Assembly (NCBI GenBank): GCA_020831895.1 | Contig: JAFIFS010000010.1 | Coordinates: 1-37,987, forward strand | DNA: 37,987 nt | Direction of reading: 5' to 3' | Source: Chromatiales bacterium | GTDB lineage: Bacteria > Pseudomonadota > Gammaproteobacteria > Steroidobacterales > GCA-2729495 | In this document: positions 7,521 through 15,466 of the stretch, piece after piece | Layout of the letters: every line of letters starts with the position of its first letter | Numbering within the stretch: position 1 is the stretch's first letter | Position numbers and translations under genes: made by a program | Notes under the pieces: model-generated | Told to the model about the DNA's origin: nothing | The model's database searches: none | What the model saw: only the letters and a program-made list of their open reading frames with translations

Positions 7521-8267
7521 TCAGGCCTTGCGCGGGTGGTCATGCAGCGTCGCCTGCTTCAGCCATAGTTTAGCTGCCTGCCAGTGGATCAGCGTAGTCA
7601 CCCGTGCCGTGATCAGCGGATCTCGCAGGAGCGTCCTTGCCAGGGCCGCGCTCGTGATCGCCTCGCGCTCGAGGTTCAGGTGTGCGTCGAAGACCTTGCG
7701 CCCCTCCCGCCGGTTTTCCAGCGCGAGGCGCAGATGCGGTCCAGGCGGGGAAAGCCGGCAGCGGTATTCCATCTCCATGGGCATGAACGGTGAGACATGG
7801 AAGCGCTTGTCCCAGCGAAAATCCAGGATGCCGTTGGGCAGGCGACGCCCGTCAGCCAGCACGTAGCAGTGCATCTCGCGCCAGGGCAGGTTGCTGACCT
7901 CGAGCACGACGGCGGCCAGCTCGCCATCCGCCGAGTGGCAGTAGTAGACGCTCAGCGGGTTGAAGACGTAGCCGAAGTAGCGCAGGTTCGTCAGCAGGAA
8001 GACCGGCCCATCGGGCCGGTTTCCGGTTGAATCGGCGACCAGCTCGCGGATCGACTCGTCCAGCGGCACTTCGGGGTCGCCATGGTGGTCGCGACGGCTC
8101 AGCCAGGCCAGAGCCGGGCGGCGGGCCGACCAGAACCAGAACGGATCGAGTACATCTCCGGCACGGCCCAGCTCAAGGCAGAGCATGAACAACGGATAGC
8201 GGAACCGGTTGCTCGCGGCGCCGAAGCGCCGGTGGCTAACCTGTCCCCGATAGATACAGCTCTCCAT
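7521..8267 (-). CDS. DUF1365 domain-containing protein
   Basis: Protein of 248 residues, typical of DUF1365: 'CIYRGQVSHRRFG' start, 'FRYPLFMLCLEL', 'LTNLRYFGYVFNPLSVYYC', 'VLEVSNLPWREMHCYVL' and 'DKRFHVSPFMPM'. The family has no proven activity but is constantly found between an FAD-dependent amine-oxidase-like protein and a CFA synthase homologue, and a part in fatty-acid modification or acyl delivery is inferred from that. No signal peptide or membrane segment is seen. The start overlaps the end of the FAD gene by 32 bases with GGGAG ahead of the ATG at 8267, indicating translational coupling. Confidence 0.88.
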   Translation of the reverse strand: MESCIYRGQVSHRRFGAASNRFRYPLFMLCLELGRAGDVLDPFWFWSARRPALAWLSRRDHHGDPEVPLDESIRELVADSTGNRPDGPVFLLTNLRYFGYVFNPLSVYYCHSADGELAAVVLEVSNLPWREMHCYVLADGRRLPNGILDFRWDKRFHVSPFMPMEMEYRCRLSPPGPHLRLALENRREGRKVFDAHLNLEREAITSAALARTLLRDPLITARVTTLIHWQAAKLWLKQATLHDHPRKA

Positions 8268-9522
8268 CCCGCTCCCCGCTCAGGCCGATCAGAGCATCGC
8301 AGACTGCCTGGGCACTGCGCACCCCGTCCTCGTGAAATCCATACCCCCAGTAGGCGCCGCAGTACCACGTCCTGTTGCGGCCGCTGATCTCGTTGCGGCG
8401 CTGCTGTGCTTCGAAGCTCTGGGCCGTGCAGAGCGGGTGGGCATACTCCATGCGCTGGATCACTGATGACGGGTCGATATGGTCACTGGCGTTCAGGGTC
8501 ACCAGCAGCTGCCTCTGGGTCGGCAGTTGCTGCAGCCGGGTCAGGTTGTAGGTTACCGCGACACGGTCCTCGCGCTGCTGCGGATGGCGATGATAGTTCC
8601 ACGCCGCCCAGGCCAGGGGTCGCGTCGGCAGCAGGCTGGTGTCGGTGTGCAGGACTGCCTCGTTCATCTGGTAGGGCAGCGCCCCGAGTATCGAGCGCTC
8701 CGCGGGGGTAGGGTCGCGCAGCAGGGCCAGTGCCTGGTCACTGTGGCAGGCGAGTACGACCTGGTCGAAAGCCTGCGGCGCGCGCCCACGTGCCTTCAGC
8801 AGCACGTGGTCTGTGTGACGTTCGATCCACTCCACGGGGGTGTTCAGGAGCAGGCGCTCACGCATCGGATGGATGATCGCCTTGACGTACTCGCGCGAGC
8901 CTCCCGTCACCGTGAGCCATCGCGGGCGGCCGTTGACCTGCAGCAGTCCATGGTTATGGAAGAAGTTGCCGAAATGCCGGGCAGGGAATTCCCTGATCTG
9001 GGCTGCCGGGACCGACCAGATCGCCGCCGCCATCGGCAGCAGGTAGTCGTCGATCACTGGTCCGTCGAACCCCTGGTCGGCCAGGAAATCTCCCAGGCTC
9101 AGCTCGGGCGGGCTGGCGAGCAGCCTGGGCGTGCTCCGATTGAGGCGCAGTACGTCCCGCAGCATCTTCCAGAAGCGGGGGCGCAGCAGGTTGCGTCTTT
9201 GCGCGAACAGCTGGTTCAGGTAATCACTGCCACAGTACTCCAGGCCGCTGCGACGGCAGCTCATGCTGAATGACATTTCGCCCGGCTGCCAGGCGACCCC
9301 GAGCTCGCGGAGCAGCGCCGTGAACAGCGGATAGTTGGTCTCGTTGAACACGATGAAGCCGGTGTCGACGGCCAGCTTGCGGCCGTCCATGACGACCTCG
9401 ACGGTATGGCTGTGGCCGCCCGGGTAGCTGCCGGCCTCGAACAGGGTGAGATCGGTCCGCGGCTGAATGCGGTGCGCGGTATAAAGCCCGGCAATGCCGC
9501 TGCCGACAATGGCGATTCGCAC
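8236..9522 (-). CDS. FAD-dependent amine-oxidase-like oxidoreductase (COG2907)
   Basis: Flavoprotein of 428 residues. The dinucleotide-binding motif VGSGIAGL begins at residue 6, followed by 'FEAGSYPGGHSHTV', 'VDTGFIVFNETNYP' and a C-terminal FAD-contact segment 'CGAYWGYGFHEDG'. This is the NAD/FAD-binding COG2907 family, relatives of phytoene desaturases and amine oxidases, which accompanies DUF1365 and CFA synthase. A desaturation or oxidation step on acyl chains is a fair inference; no substrate is proven. Start: GTG at 9522, chosen because AAGGACGG lies eight bases upstream and the FAD motif starts right after. The frame is open far upstream, but those residues look non-coding. First gene of the leftward lipid operon. 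Confidence 0.87.
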   Translation of the reverse strand: MRIAIVGSGIAGLYTAHRIQPRTDLTLFEAGSYPGGHSHTVEVVMDGRKLAVDTGFIVFNETNYPLFTALLRELGVAWQPGEMSFSMSCRRSGLEYCGSDYLNQLFAQRRNLLRPRFWKMLRDVLRLNRSTPRLLASPPELSLGDFLADQGFDGPVIDDYLLPMAAAIWSVPAAQIREFPARHFGNFFHNHGLLQVNGRPRWLTVTGGSREYVKAIIHPMRERLLLNTPVEWIERHTDHVLLKARGRAPQAFDQVVLACHSDQALALLRDPTPAERSILGALPYQMNEAVLHTDTSLLPTRPLAWAAWNYHRHPQQREDRVAVTYNLTRLQQLPTQRQLLVTLNASDHIDPSSVIQRMEYAHPLCTAQSFEAQQRRNEISGRNRTWYCGAYWGYGFHEDGVRSAQAVCDALIGLSGERDGELYLSGTG

Positions 9523-9559
9523 GAAGTGCCGTCCTTGTAAGTTCTGGCGTGTCGGGTTT

Positions 9560-9571
9560 CGCCAGCTGGCG
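9560..9571. promoter_or_regulatory. 12-bp perfect palindrome in the lipid-operon leader
   Basis: CGCCAGCTGGCG is a perfect palindrome 38 bases before the GTG start of the FAD gene, inside the space between the divergent lipid operons. It could be an operator or a small leader structure. In GC-rich DNA such a palindrome can occur by chance, so confidence is low. Confidence 0.25.
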
Positions 9572-9656
9572 CATACCGGATGCACTCGCGACCGGCGGCC
9601 GGGCTTGCCGGGAATCGGCCTGTCACTTGGCCGCGAACTGCCCTGCTGGCTGGCAG

Positions 9657-9665
9657 AATATAGCA
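9657..9665 (-). promoter_or_regulatory. Candidate extended -10 promoter of the leftward lipid operon
   Basis: Read leftward, TGCTATATT matches an extended -10 element (TGn plus 5/6 of TATAAT). It closely resembles the TGCTATAGT box ahead of the B12 gene, and GGGC precedes both. No good -35 is seen. The leader to the GTG at 9522 would be about 130 bases. On the other strand the same AT-rich island offers TATAGC (9659-9664) as a weak -10 for the rightward operon. Confidence 0.35.
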
Positions 9666-9713
9666 GGCCCGTGCGCTGGCGCTGGCCTGATTCCCCTGGA
9701 TGGAGTACCCGGC

Positions 9714-10334
9714 ATGTCCCGAATCCCCGCTGCACGTCGCCGCGCTGGCCACATGGTGGTCATCCTGTGGGCCGCAATGCTGGCCGCCTGTGGCCAGCTT
9801 CCGCGGCAGACCGCCTCCGAGCTCAACGAATCCTACCTGCAGGCGCTGGAGCGCACGGCCCGGGCAATGCACACGTTCGAGGCCGGTGACCCCGCGGAGC
9901 AGGGCGCGCTGGCGCGCCTGGCCGGCTACTTCGGACAGCTTGACGAGGCGACGGTCCGGCGCGACACCAGCAGCCTGTATGCAGCCGAGGCTTACCTGAA
10001 CGACAACCTGACCGCGGTTCAGGGGGTGGATGCTATCGAGGCCTACTTCCTGCATGCTGCGTCGGCCGTCGAGGCCATGTCTGTCGAGTTTCTCGACGTG
10101 GCGCGCAGCGGTCCCGAGTACTACCTGCGCTGGCGCATGGTGATCACTGCGCGTGGTCTCAACCGGGGTCAGCCGGTCATCAGCTTCGGGGTTACGCACT
10201 TCCGTTTCGACTCTGAGGGCAGGGTGTTGCTGCACAAGGATTTCTGGGATGCGGGTACCGGCCTGTACGAGTTCCTGCCCGGGGTGGGCGGGCTGGTCCG
10301 CCGGGTCCGCGGCGCGGCCGGAGGCGGCCTGTGA
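9714..10334 (+). CDS. Putative lipoprotein with SnoaL/NTF2-like fold
   Basis: Protein of 206 residues. After a basic start comes a hydrophobic stretch ending in the lipobox L-A-A-C (Cys near residue 25), so it is probably a lipid-anchored periplasmic protein. The rest has the shape of the SnoaL/NTF2-like superfamily: 'AAEAYLNDNLTAVQGVDAIEAYFLHAA' in its first half and 'YYLRWRMVITARGLNRGQPVISFGVTHFRF' with 'DFWDAGTGLYEFLP' in the second. Proteins of this type stand first in CFA-methyltransferase/DUF1295 operons. The fold binds small hydrophobic molecules in many relatives, but no ligand is known here. Its stop overlaps the next gene's GTG by four bases. Confidence 0.75.
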   Translation: MSRIPAARRRAGHMVVILWAAMLAACGQLPRQTASELNESYLQALERTARAMHTFEAGDPAEQGALARLAGYFGQLDEATVRRDTSSLYAAEAYLNDNLTAVQGVDAIEAYFLHAASAVEAMSVEFLDVARSGPEYYLRWRMVITARGLNRGQPVISFGVTHFRFDSEGRVLLHKDFWDAGTGLYEFLPGVGGLVRRVRGAAGGGL

Positions 10335-11365
10335 GTGCCAGTCTGATCGACCTCTGTGAACGGGGGTATGTGCCCGATACGCTGATGAGGGCCGGGATGC
10401 GGCGGCTGATGGCCAGACGCCTGACAGATGAGCAGGCGGGTGGGCCGGAGGCGGTCTTCGGGCGTTTCATGGCCCGCATCGACGAGCTGCGCCAGAGCCC
10501 GGTCGCGATAGATACGGACAAGGCGAACGAGCAGCACTATGAGGTACCCGCCGGTTTTTTCCGCCAGGTGCTCGGGCCACAGCTGAAGTACAGCTGCTGC
10601 TACTACGGGCCCGAGGACCGGGACCTCGAGGCGGCCGAGGTACGCATGCTCGACATGACCTGCGAGCGCGCAGGGCTTGCGGACGGGCAGCGCATACTGG
10701 AGCTCGGCTGCGGCTGGGGGTCCCTGACGCTCTGGATGGCGAGCCACTATCCGGGTACCGAGATCACCGCGGTCTCGAACTCGAATTCCCAGCGGGAGTA
10801 CATACTGGCGCAGGCGCGGATGCGTGGCCTGGGCAACGTTCGCGTGATCACCGCCGACGTCAACGAGTTCGCCATAGCCGAGCAGTTCGACCGCGTGGTC
10901 TCGGTCGAGATGTTCGAGCACATGCGCAATTATGCGACCCTGCTCGAGCGCATCGCCGGCTGGCTGGTGCCGGGTGGCAAGTTGTTCGTCCACATCTTCT
11001 GCCATCGTTCGCTGATGTACCCGTTCACGGTCGCGGACGAGAGCGACTGGATGAGTCGCTGGTTCTTCACGGGCGGGCTGATGCCGGCGGAGAGCACGCT
11101 GCTGTATTTCCAGGAGAGGCTGCGCATCGAGTCGCAGTGGCGGATCTGCGGCACGCATTACCAGCGCACCGCCGAGGACTGGCTCGCACGCATGGATGCC
11201 CGCCGCGATCCGGTGATGCAGGAGCTGGCCGCTGCCTATGGTGCAGACGAGGCCCGGCTGTGGTTCAATCGATGGCGGATGTTCTTCATGGCCGTGGCTG
11301 AGCTGTTCGGCTACGCCGGTGGCGGAGAATGGTTTGTCGCTCATTATCGCTTCCGGCGTGACTGA
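10331..11365 (+). CDS. CFA-synthase-family methyltransferase, coclaurine-NMT-like
   Basis: SAM-dependent methyltransferase of 344 residues. Motifs: 'EQHYEVPAGFFRQVLG', 'LKYSCCYYG', the SAM motif 'LELGCGWGSLTLWMA', 'SVEMFEHMRNY' and 'VHIFCHRSLMYPF'. Here the active-site Cys of the YSC motif is present, unlike the other CFA homologue in this window. The YSCCY/FEHM pattern is the one shared by plant coclaurine N-methyltransferases and their bacterial relatives. The likely substrate is an unsaturated acyl chain, judging by neighbours. GTG start at 10331 overlaps the lipoprotein stop (GTGA), so translation is coupled. DUF1295 follows 3 bases later. Confidence 0.88.
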   Translation: MSASLIDLCERGYVPDTLMRAGMRRLMARRLTDEQAGGPEAVFGRFMARIDELRQSPVAIDTDKANEQHYEVPAGFFRQVLGPQLKYSCCYYGPEDRDLEAAEVRMLDMTCERAGLADGQRILELGCGWGSLTLWMASHYPGTEITAVSNSNSQREYILAQARMRGLGNVRVITADVNEFAIAEQFDRVVSVEMFEHMRNYATLLERIAGWLVPGGKLFVHIFCHRSLMYPFTVADESDWMSRWFFTGGLMPAESTLLYFQERLRIESQWRICGTHYQRTAEDWLARMDARRDPVMQELAAAYGADEARLWFNRWRMFFMAVAELFGYAGGGEWFVAHYRFRRD

Positions 11366-11368
11366 CTC

Positions 11369-12157
11369 ATGAACTCTATGCTTACCTGGCTGTTCTCCGG
11401 GCTGCTGGCGACCGTATCGACGATGGTGATCGCCTGGCTGATCAGCCTCGTCAGGCGGGACGTCAGTATCGTCGACGTCTTCTGGGGCCTCGCGATCGCT
11501 GCCGCCGGAGTGACCTGGGTGGCCCTGCAGGCCGAGGCGGACTGGCGCGGACAGCTGGTCGGCTGGCTCGCACTCCTGTGGGCGCTGCGCCTGGCTGGTC
11601 ACATCCTGTGGCGCAGCCGGGGCCACGGCGAGGACCGGCGCTACCGGGAAATCCGTGCCCGCAATGAGCCTGGATTCGCGTTCAAGAGCCTGTATCTCGT
11701 GTTCCTGCTGCAGGCCGTGCTCGCCTTCCTCGTCGCGCTGCCACTGTTCGGCGCACAGCTGGGCACGCAGGGTCCCGGCCTGCTGGACTGGCTTGGGATC
11801 GGCCTGTTTGCTTTCGGTTTCCTGTACGAGAGCGTGGCCGACTGGCAGATGCTCCGTTTCCAGGACAAGCGTGAGCAGCGCGAGCGTGGTGTGATGGACC
11901 AGGGCCTCTGGCGCTACAGCCGTCACCCGAACTACTTCGGCGAGTGCTGCCTCTGGTGGGGTCTCGGGCTCGTGGCGCTCGCTGCCGGCGCCTGGTGGGC
12001 ACTGGCCGGCCCCCTGTTGCTGACCTTCTTCCTGCTCAAGGTTTCGGGTGTCGCGCTGACCGAGAAGGACATCGCGGAGCGGCGCCCGGAATACCGTGAC
12101 TACATGCGCCGGACCAGCGCCTTCGTACCGCGTCCGCCGCGGCCGGCCGGGCGGTGA
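11369..12157 (+). CDS. DUF1295 membrane protein, steroid 5-alpha-reductase-like
   Basis: Integral membrane protein of 262 residues with about six to seven hydrophobic segments. The C-terminal signature 'GLWRYSRHPNYFGE' is that of DUF1295, whose fold belongs to the steroid 5-alpha-reductase/isoprenylcysteine-methyltransferase superfamily, in which this region binds NADPH or SAM. The early 'SIVDVFWGL' is also typical. Family members reduce double bonds or methylate lipophilic substrates in the bilayer; here a reductase acting on modified acyl chains or isoprenoids is plausible. The ATG at 11369 is 3 bases after the methyltransferase stop. Last gene of the rightward lipid operon, converging on the debranching-enzyme gene. 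Confidence 0.87.
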   Translation: MNSMLTWLFSGLLATVSTMVIAWLISLVRRDVSIVDVFWGLAIAAAGVTWVALQAEADWRGQLVGWLALLWALRLAGHILWRSRGHGEDRRYREIRARNEPGFAFKSLYLVFLLQAVLAFLVALPLFGAQLGTQGPGLLDWLGIGLFAFGFLYESVADWQMLRFQDKREQRERGVMDQGLWRYSRHPNYFGECCLWWGLGLVALAAGAWWALAGPLLLTFFLLKVSGVALTEKDIAERRPEYRDYMRRTSAFVPRPPRPAGR

Positions 12158-12162
12158 TGCGC

Positions 12163-12213
12163 AGCGCCTGAGATTCTCCCGGCGCCGGGCAAGCGTTCAG
12201 CGGCTCAGGCGCT
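12163..12213. terminator. Inverted repeat between convergent genes, bidirectional terminator candidate
   Basis: Perfect 10-bp arms AGCGCCTGAG (12163-12172) and CTCAGGCGCT (12204-12213) flank a 31-base centre that itself contains the palindrome CCCGGCGCCGGG (12178-12189). It covers the whole 47-base space between the stops of DUF1295 and glgX, and the right arm enters the last codons of glgX. No T-run is seen, so termination would rest on the stem alone or on Rho. Confidence 0.45.
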
Positions 12214-14295
12214 TGTCCGCGACTCGAACACGGCCACAGATCTCGGCGCGACCCGGGCCGCGTGCCGCGACAGGGGCTGCTGGCGTTCGGGTTCGACGAT
12301 GTCTGCCGGGCTGTCTGCAGCTGTGTCGACGGCCCGGTGCCAGCGCCGGCCCGGGATACTGGGCAGCGGCAGGTCCATGTCCGCCTCGCTCATGTTCAGG
12401 ATCACGTGCAGGTGCGCCTCCTCGCCGGACAGCCCTGAAAGCGTGAAGCGAAGCATCCGGCCTTCCGGGTCATCCCAGTCGACGGTTTCCAGCTCCGGGC
12501 CATGCCACTGGACGTCCGGCAGCTCCATGTCCGGGTCGGGTTCTCCGGTCAGGAAGTGGTGCCTTCGCAGCGCGGGGTGGCGATGACGCAGGGCAATCAT
12601 CTCCCGCGTGAATCGCAGCATCCACTCGTTGCGTCCGGCCAGCGTCCAGTCCAGCCAGACGGACTCGTCGTCCTGGCACCAGGGGTTGTTGTTCCCCTGC
12701 TGGCTGCGCAGCATCTCGTCGCCGGCCAGCAGCATCGGGACGCCCTGGCTGAGCATCAGGATAGCGATGAGGTTGCGGGCCTGCCGCGCGCGCAGTGCCA
12801 GCACCTGCGGATCATCGGTCTCGCCTTCCGTCCCGCAGTTCCAGCTCAGATTGTTGCTGCTGCCATCCTGATTCCGCTCGCCGTTGGCTTCGTTGTGCTT
12901 CTGGTCGTAGCTGACCAGGTCGTGCAGCGTGAACCCGTCGTGGCAGGTGACGAAGTTGATGCTGTTGCGGGGTCGTCGGCCGCTGGGCGCATAGATGTCG
13001 CTGCTGCCGGCCAGGCAGCTGGCCAGCTCACCCAGCAGTCCCGGCTCACCCCGCACGAAGCGGCGCACGACATCGCGGTAGCGGCCATTCCACTCAGTCC
13101 AGGCCAGGCCGGGGAAGCAGCCAAGCTGGTACAGGCCCGCGGCATCCCAGGCCTCCGCGATCATCGGCAGCTCGGCCAGTACGCGCGAGAACTCGATGCT
13201 CCAGGGCAGTGGCGGGTTGGCCATGGGCTCGCCGTCCTCTCCGCGCGTGAACACGCTCGCGAGGTCGAAGCGGAAACCATCGACACGGTACTCCTCGACC
13301 CAGAGCTCCAGGCAGCGGACCAGCAGCAGTGCGACCAGCGGGTGGTTGCAGTTGACGGTGTTGCCGCAGCCCGTGTAATCGCGCCAGGGGCGGGGGGAGC
13401 ACTCGTCCGGGGTTGGGCCGCGGTGGTAGAAGATATCGTTGACCAGTCCCTTGAAATTGATCACGGGGCCGCCGTCACCGCCCTCCGCGGTGTGGTTGAA
13501 GACGACGTCGAGGATGACCCCGATACCTGCGCCATGCAGCGCCTTGACCAGGTCGCGGAACTGCTCGGCTGGTCTCCCGGAGTCTTCGGGGATGCAGTAT
13601 CCAGGGTGCGGGGCGCAGAACGCATAGGGGCTGTATCCCCAGACGTTGCGCAGCCCGCGCTCGGCTACGGCTGCCGGGACGTCCTCCGGATCGAAGGCGG
13701 CCACCGGCATCAGCTGCACATGGGTGATGCCCAGCGACTTGAGATACGGGATTTTCTCGATCAGCCCCGCGAACGTTCCGGGCTCGCTGACCCCGGCTGT
13801 GGGGCTGCGCGTGAAGTGACCGACATGCAGCTCGTAGATCACCGCATCGGCCAGGTCATGCCGGACCGGCCTGTCGCCGGACCAGTCCGCCTGCGTGTCG
13901 AGGACCAGGCCACGCAGCCCGAGCTGTCGCCCGGGGCCGGGCAGCGCCCGGCAGCGCACCCAGTGGCGGTCGCAGATTCCGCGCGCGAGCGGGTCGAGAA
14001 CCTCCAGGCTCTGGCCGTGTTCGCTGCCTTCGGGCAGCAGCACCCGCCAGTTGTAGCCGGCCCCGGCCGGGAGGTCGCGCACCAGCACATGCCAGAAGAA
14101 AAACGTGTGGTTGAGCTTCGGATCCAGCCGGATCACGCGGGTCGGTTCAGGGCTGTCCGCCGGCAGGTAGATCAGCAGCTCCATGCCCTCCGCCTCGCGG
14201 CTGAACACCGAGAAGTTGGTGCCGGCCGAGGTCCAGGTGGCGCCCAGCGGATAGCGTGAGCCGCGAGCGACCTGCCAGTCCTGGCCGGACGTCAC
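12205..14295 (-). CDS. glgX: Glycogen debranching enzyme, isoamylase type
   Basis: GH13 alpha-1,6-glucosidase of 696 residues that removes short branches from glycogen or limit dextrin in the cytoplasm. An N-terminal CBM48-like domain begins 'YPLGATWTSAGTNFSVFS'. The barrel holds the conserved region with nucleophile D344 (GFRFDLAS), acid/base E381 (IAEAWDA) and the third acidic residue D453 (CHDGFTLHD). 'LNMSEADMDLPLP' lies in the C-terminal beta domain. Start: GTG at 14295, which overlaps the stop of the preceding HAD-like gene (GTGA) and comes right before the conserved start; upstream in-frame residues to 14340 look non-coding. GlgX versus TreX is a matter of naming; no other glycogen gene is in the window. 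Confidence 0.93.
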   Translation of the reverse strand: MTSGQDWQVARGSRYPLGATWTSAGTNFSVFSREAEGMELLIYLPADSPEPTRVIRLDPKLNHTFFFWHVLVRDLPAGAGYNWRVLLPEGSEHGQSLEVLDPLARGICDRHWVRCRALPGPGRQLGLRGLVLDTQADWSGDRPVRHDLADAVIYELHVGHFTRSPTAGVSEPGTFAGLIEKIPYLKSLGITHVQLMPVAAFDPEDVPAAVAERGLRNVWGYSPYAFCAPHPGYCIPEDSGRPAEQFRDLVKALHGAGIGVILDVVFNHTAEGGDGGPVINFKGLVNDIFYHRGPTPDECSPRPWRDYTGCGNTVNCNHPLVALLLVRCLELWVEEYRVDGFRFDLASVFTRGEDGEPMANPPLPWSIEFSRVLAELPMIAEAWDAAGLYQLGCFPGLAWTEWNGRYRDVVRRFVRGEPGLLGELASCLAGSSDIYAPSGRRPRNSINFVTCHDGFTLHDLVSYDQKHNEANGERNQDGSSNNLSWNCGTEGETDDPQVLALRARQARNLIAILMLSQGVPMLLAGDEMLRSQQGNNNPWCQDDESVWLDWTLAGRNEWMLRFTREMIALRHRHPALRRHHFLTGEPDPDMELPDVQWHGPELETVDWDDPEGRMLRFTLSGLSGEEAHLHVILNMSEADMDLPLPSIPGRRWHRAVDTAADSPADIVEPERQQPLSRHAARVAPRSVAVFESRTSA

Positions 14296-15299
14296 TGCAG
14301 TGCCTCCGGCAGCGGCTCGAAGGCAAAGAGCCGACGCCACTCCCAGCGCATGCTGACCACGCGCCAGCCGCCTCGCGCGGCGGCGGCGAGCGACTCCGGG
14401 TCCTCGTCGAAGAGGGCGAAGTCGCGCTCGAAATCATCATGGATGATGAGCAGCTGCAGCGAGGGCCGACCGAGCCGCTCGCTGTAGCGGAGCATCTCGA
14501 TGTCGCCTCCATGACGGGCACGTCCGACCGCGACCAGCGGGCGCTGGCCGATCTGGCTGTCGATAGCGAGGACCTTCTGTGCGCCATCGACGAGCAGTAC
14601 GTCGCCAGGGATGCGCCGCAGCTCGAGCTGCCCGTCTTCTTCGACGAGTCCCGTCTCGACCTGGCTACCGATCACGCGCTCCGGCGGAATGCCATACATA
14701 TCCTGGGAGATTGCACGGACGAAATCGGCGCTGCCCGCAGTGACGATGAATATTCGAAAGCCCTGGCTTCGCAAGAGATCCAGGAGTTCCTGCATCGGCA
14801 GGTAGGCCGTACGTGACCATGCCACGCCGTGGGCAGGGTGCCGGGCCGTGCGCCAGAATGACTGCACCTCGCGGCGGAACGCGGACTGGGTGAGTCCCGA
14901 GTGTGTCGCTGCCATCACCACCAGCGCCGTCTCCGGATCCACTTCCCGGAAGAAACGCTCTCCAATTTCCAGTGCACCCCGAAACGGCATCAGCGTCTCC
15001 CACTCCGGGTGACGGTCGCGCTGGGTCCGCAGTCGCTGCAGCGTGAACACGCCCTGTACACGCGGGATCTCGGGTATCAGCACGCCATCATGCTCAATCA
15101 CTGCGATGCGCTCACCTGGCGGCACATAGCTGCTGCTGCCCGGTGTGGTGACCTGGTTCACGAACTCGAGTATCGCATCCCGCGTCGCTCCGGGTCGCCA
15201 GGACACCAGCGGCTCGGCGCTCAGGGGCCCTGCGGTCACAATGCATAGCAGCAGGAAGAGGCCTGTTGCCCGTCCGTTGGCGCTGATTCGGGAGAACAA
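14292..15299 (-). CDS. Secreted HAD-like protein with altered motif I
   Basis: HAD-superfamily fold, 335 residues from the start used here. A hydrophobic segment ending A-G-P-L-S-A near residue 30 looks like a signal peptide. HAD motif I, normally DxDGT, reads E69-H-D71-G-V73, so the nucleophilic Asp has become Glu and the Thr is Val, while the general acid D71 stays. Motif II-like 'FIVTAGSADFVR' and motif IV-like 'HGGDIEML' are present, as are 'YGIPPERVIGS' and 'LIIHDDFERDF', typical of a periplasmic HAD family usually reading DNDGTLW. Phosphatase activity is therefore doubtful. The start is uncertain: no in-frame ATG fits; TTG at 15299 or TTG at 15365 are possible. The stop overlaps glgX. 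Confidence 0.7.
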   Translation of the reverse strand: MFSRISANGRATGLFLLLCIVTAGPLSAEPLVSWRPGATRDAILEFVNQVTTPGSSSYVPPGERIAVIEHDGVLIPEIPRVQGVFTLQRLRTQRDRHPEWETLMPFRGALEIGERFFREVDPETALVVMAATHSGLTQSAFRREVQSFWRTARHPAHGVAWSRTAYLPMQELLDLLRSQGFRIFIVTAGSADFVRAISQDMYGIPPERVIGSQVETGLVEEDGQLELRRIPGDVLLVDGAQKVLAIDSQIGQRPLVAVGRARHGGDIEMLRYSERLGRPSLQLLIIHDDFERDFALFDEDPESLAAAARGGWRVVSMRWEWRRLFAFEPLPEALQ

Positions 15300-15466
15300 G
15301 CAGGGATATTCCGATGCAAGCCTGGATCGAAGGCGGCATGTTAGCAGCCGGGCCGGGCGGCGCAACGGTCACCACGCGCACGGCTTGTGTATTGTGCGGC
15401 GGGGCTGGCAGGCTCGGAGTAAGCTTGTTCCTGAACTTCGGTACCAGAACAGTGTCGCAACGAAGC

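Noticed and set aside
10169-11926. 585-codon open frame on the minus strand over the methyltransferase and DUF1295 genes
   Set aside because: Spans two conserved genes and their junction; no motif. GC-rich antisense frame.
12502-14259. 585-codon open frame on the plus strand opposite glgX
   Set aside because: Opposite a full-length enzyme with all catalytic residues; no motif of its own.
15421-15452. TGTTC...GAACA imperfect dyad ahead of the His-rich gene, considered as a copper-response operator
   Set aside because: Arms are only five bases and do not match a known CopR or CueR box.
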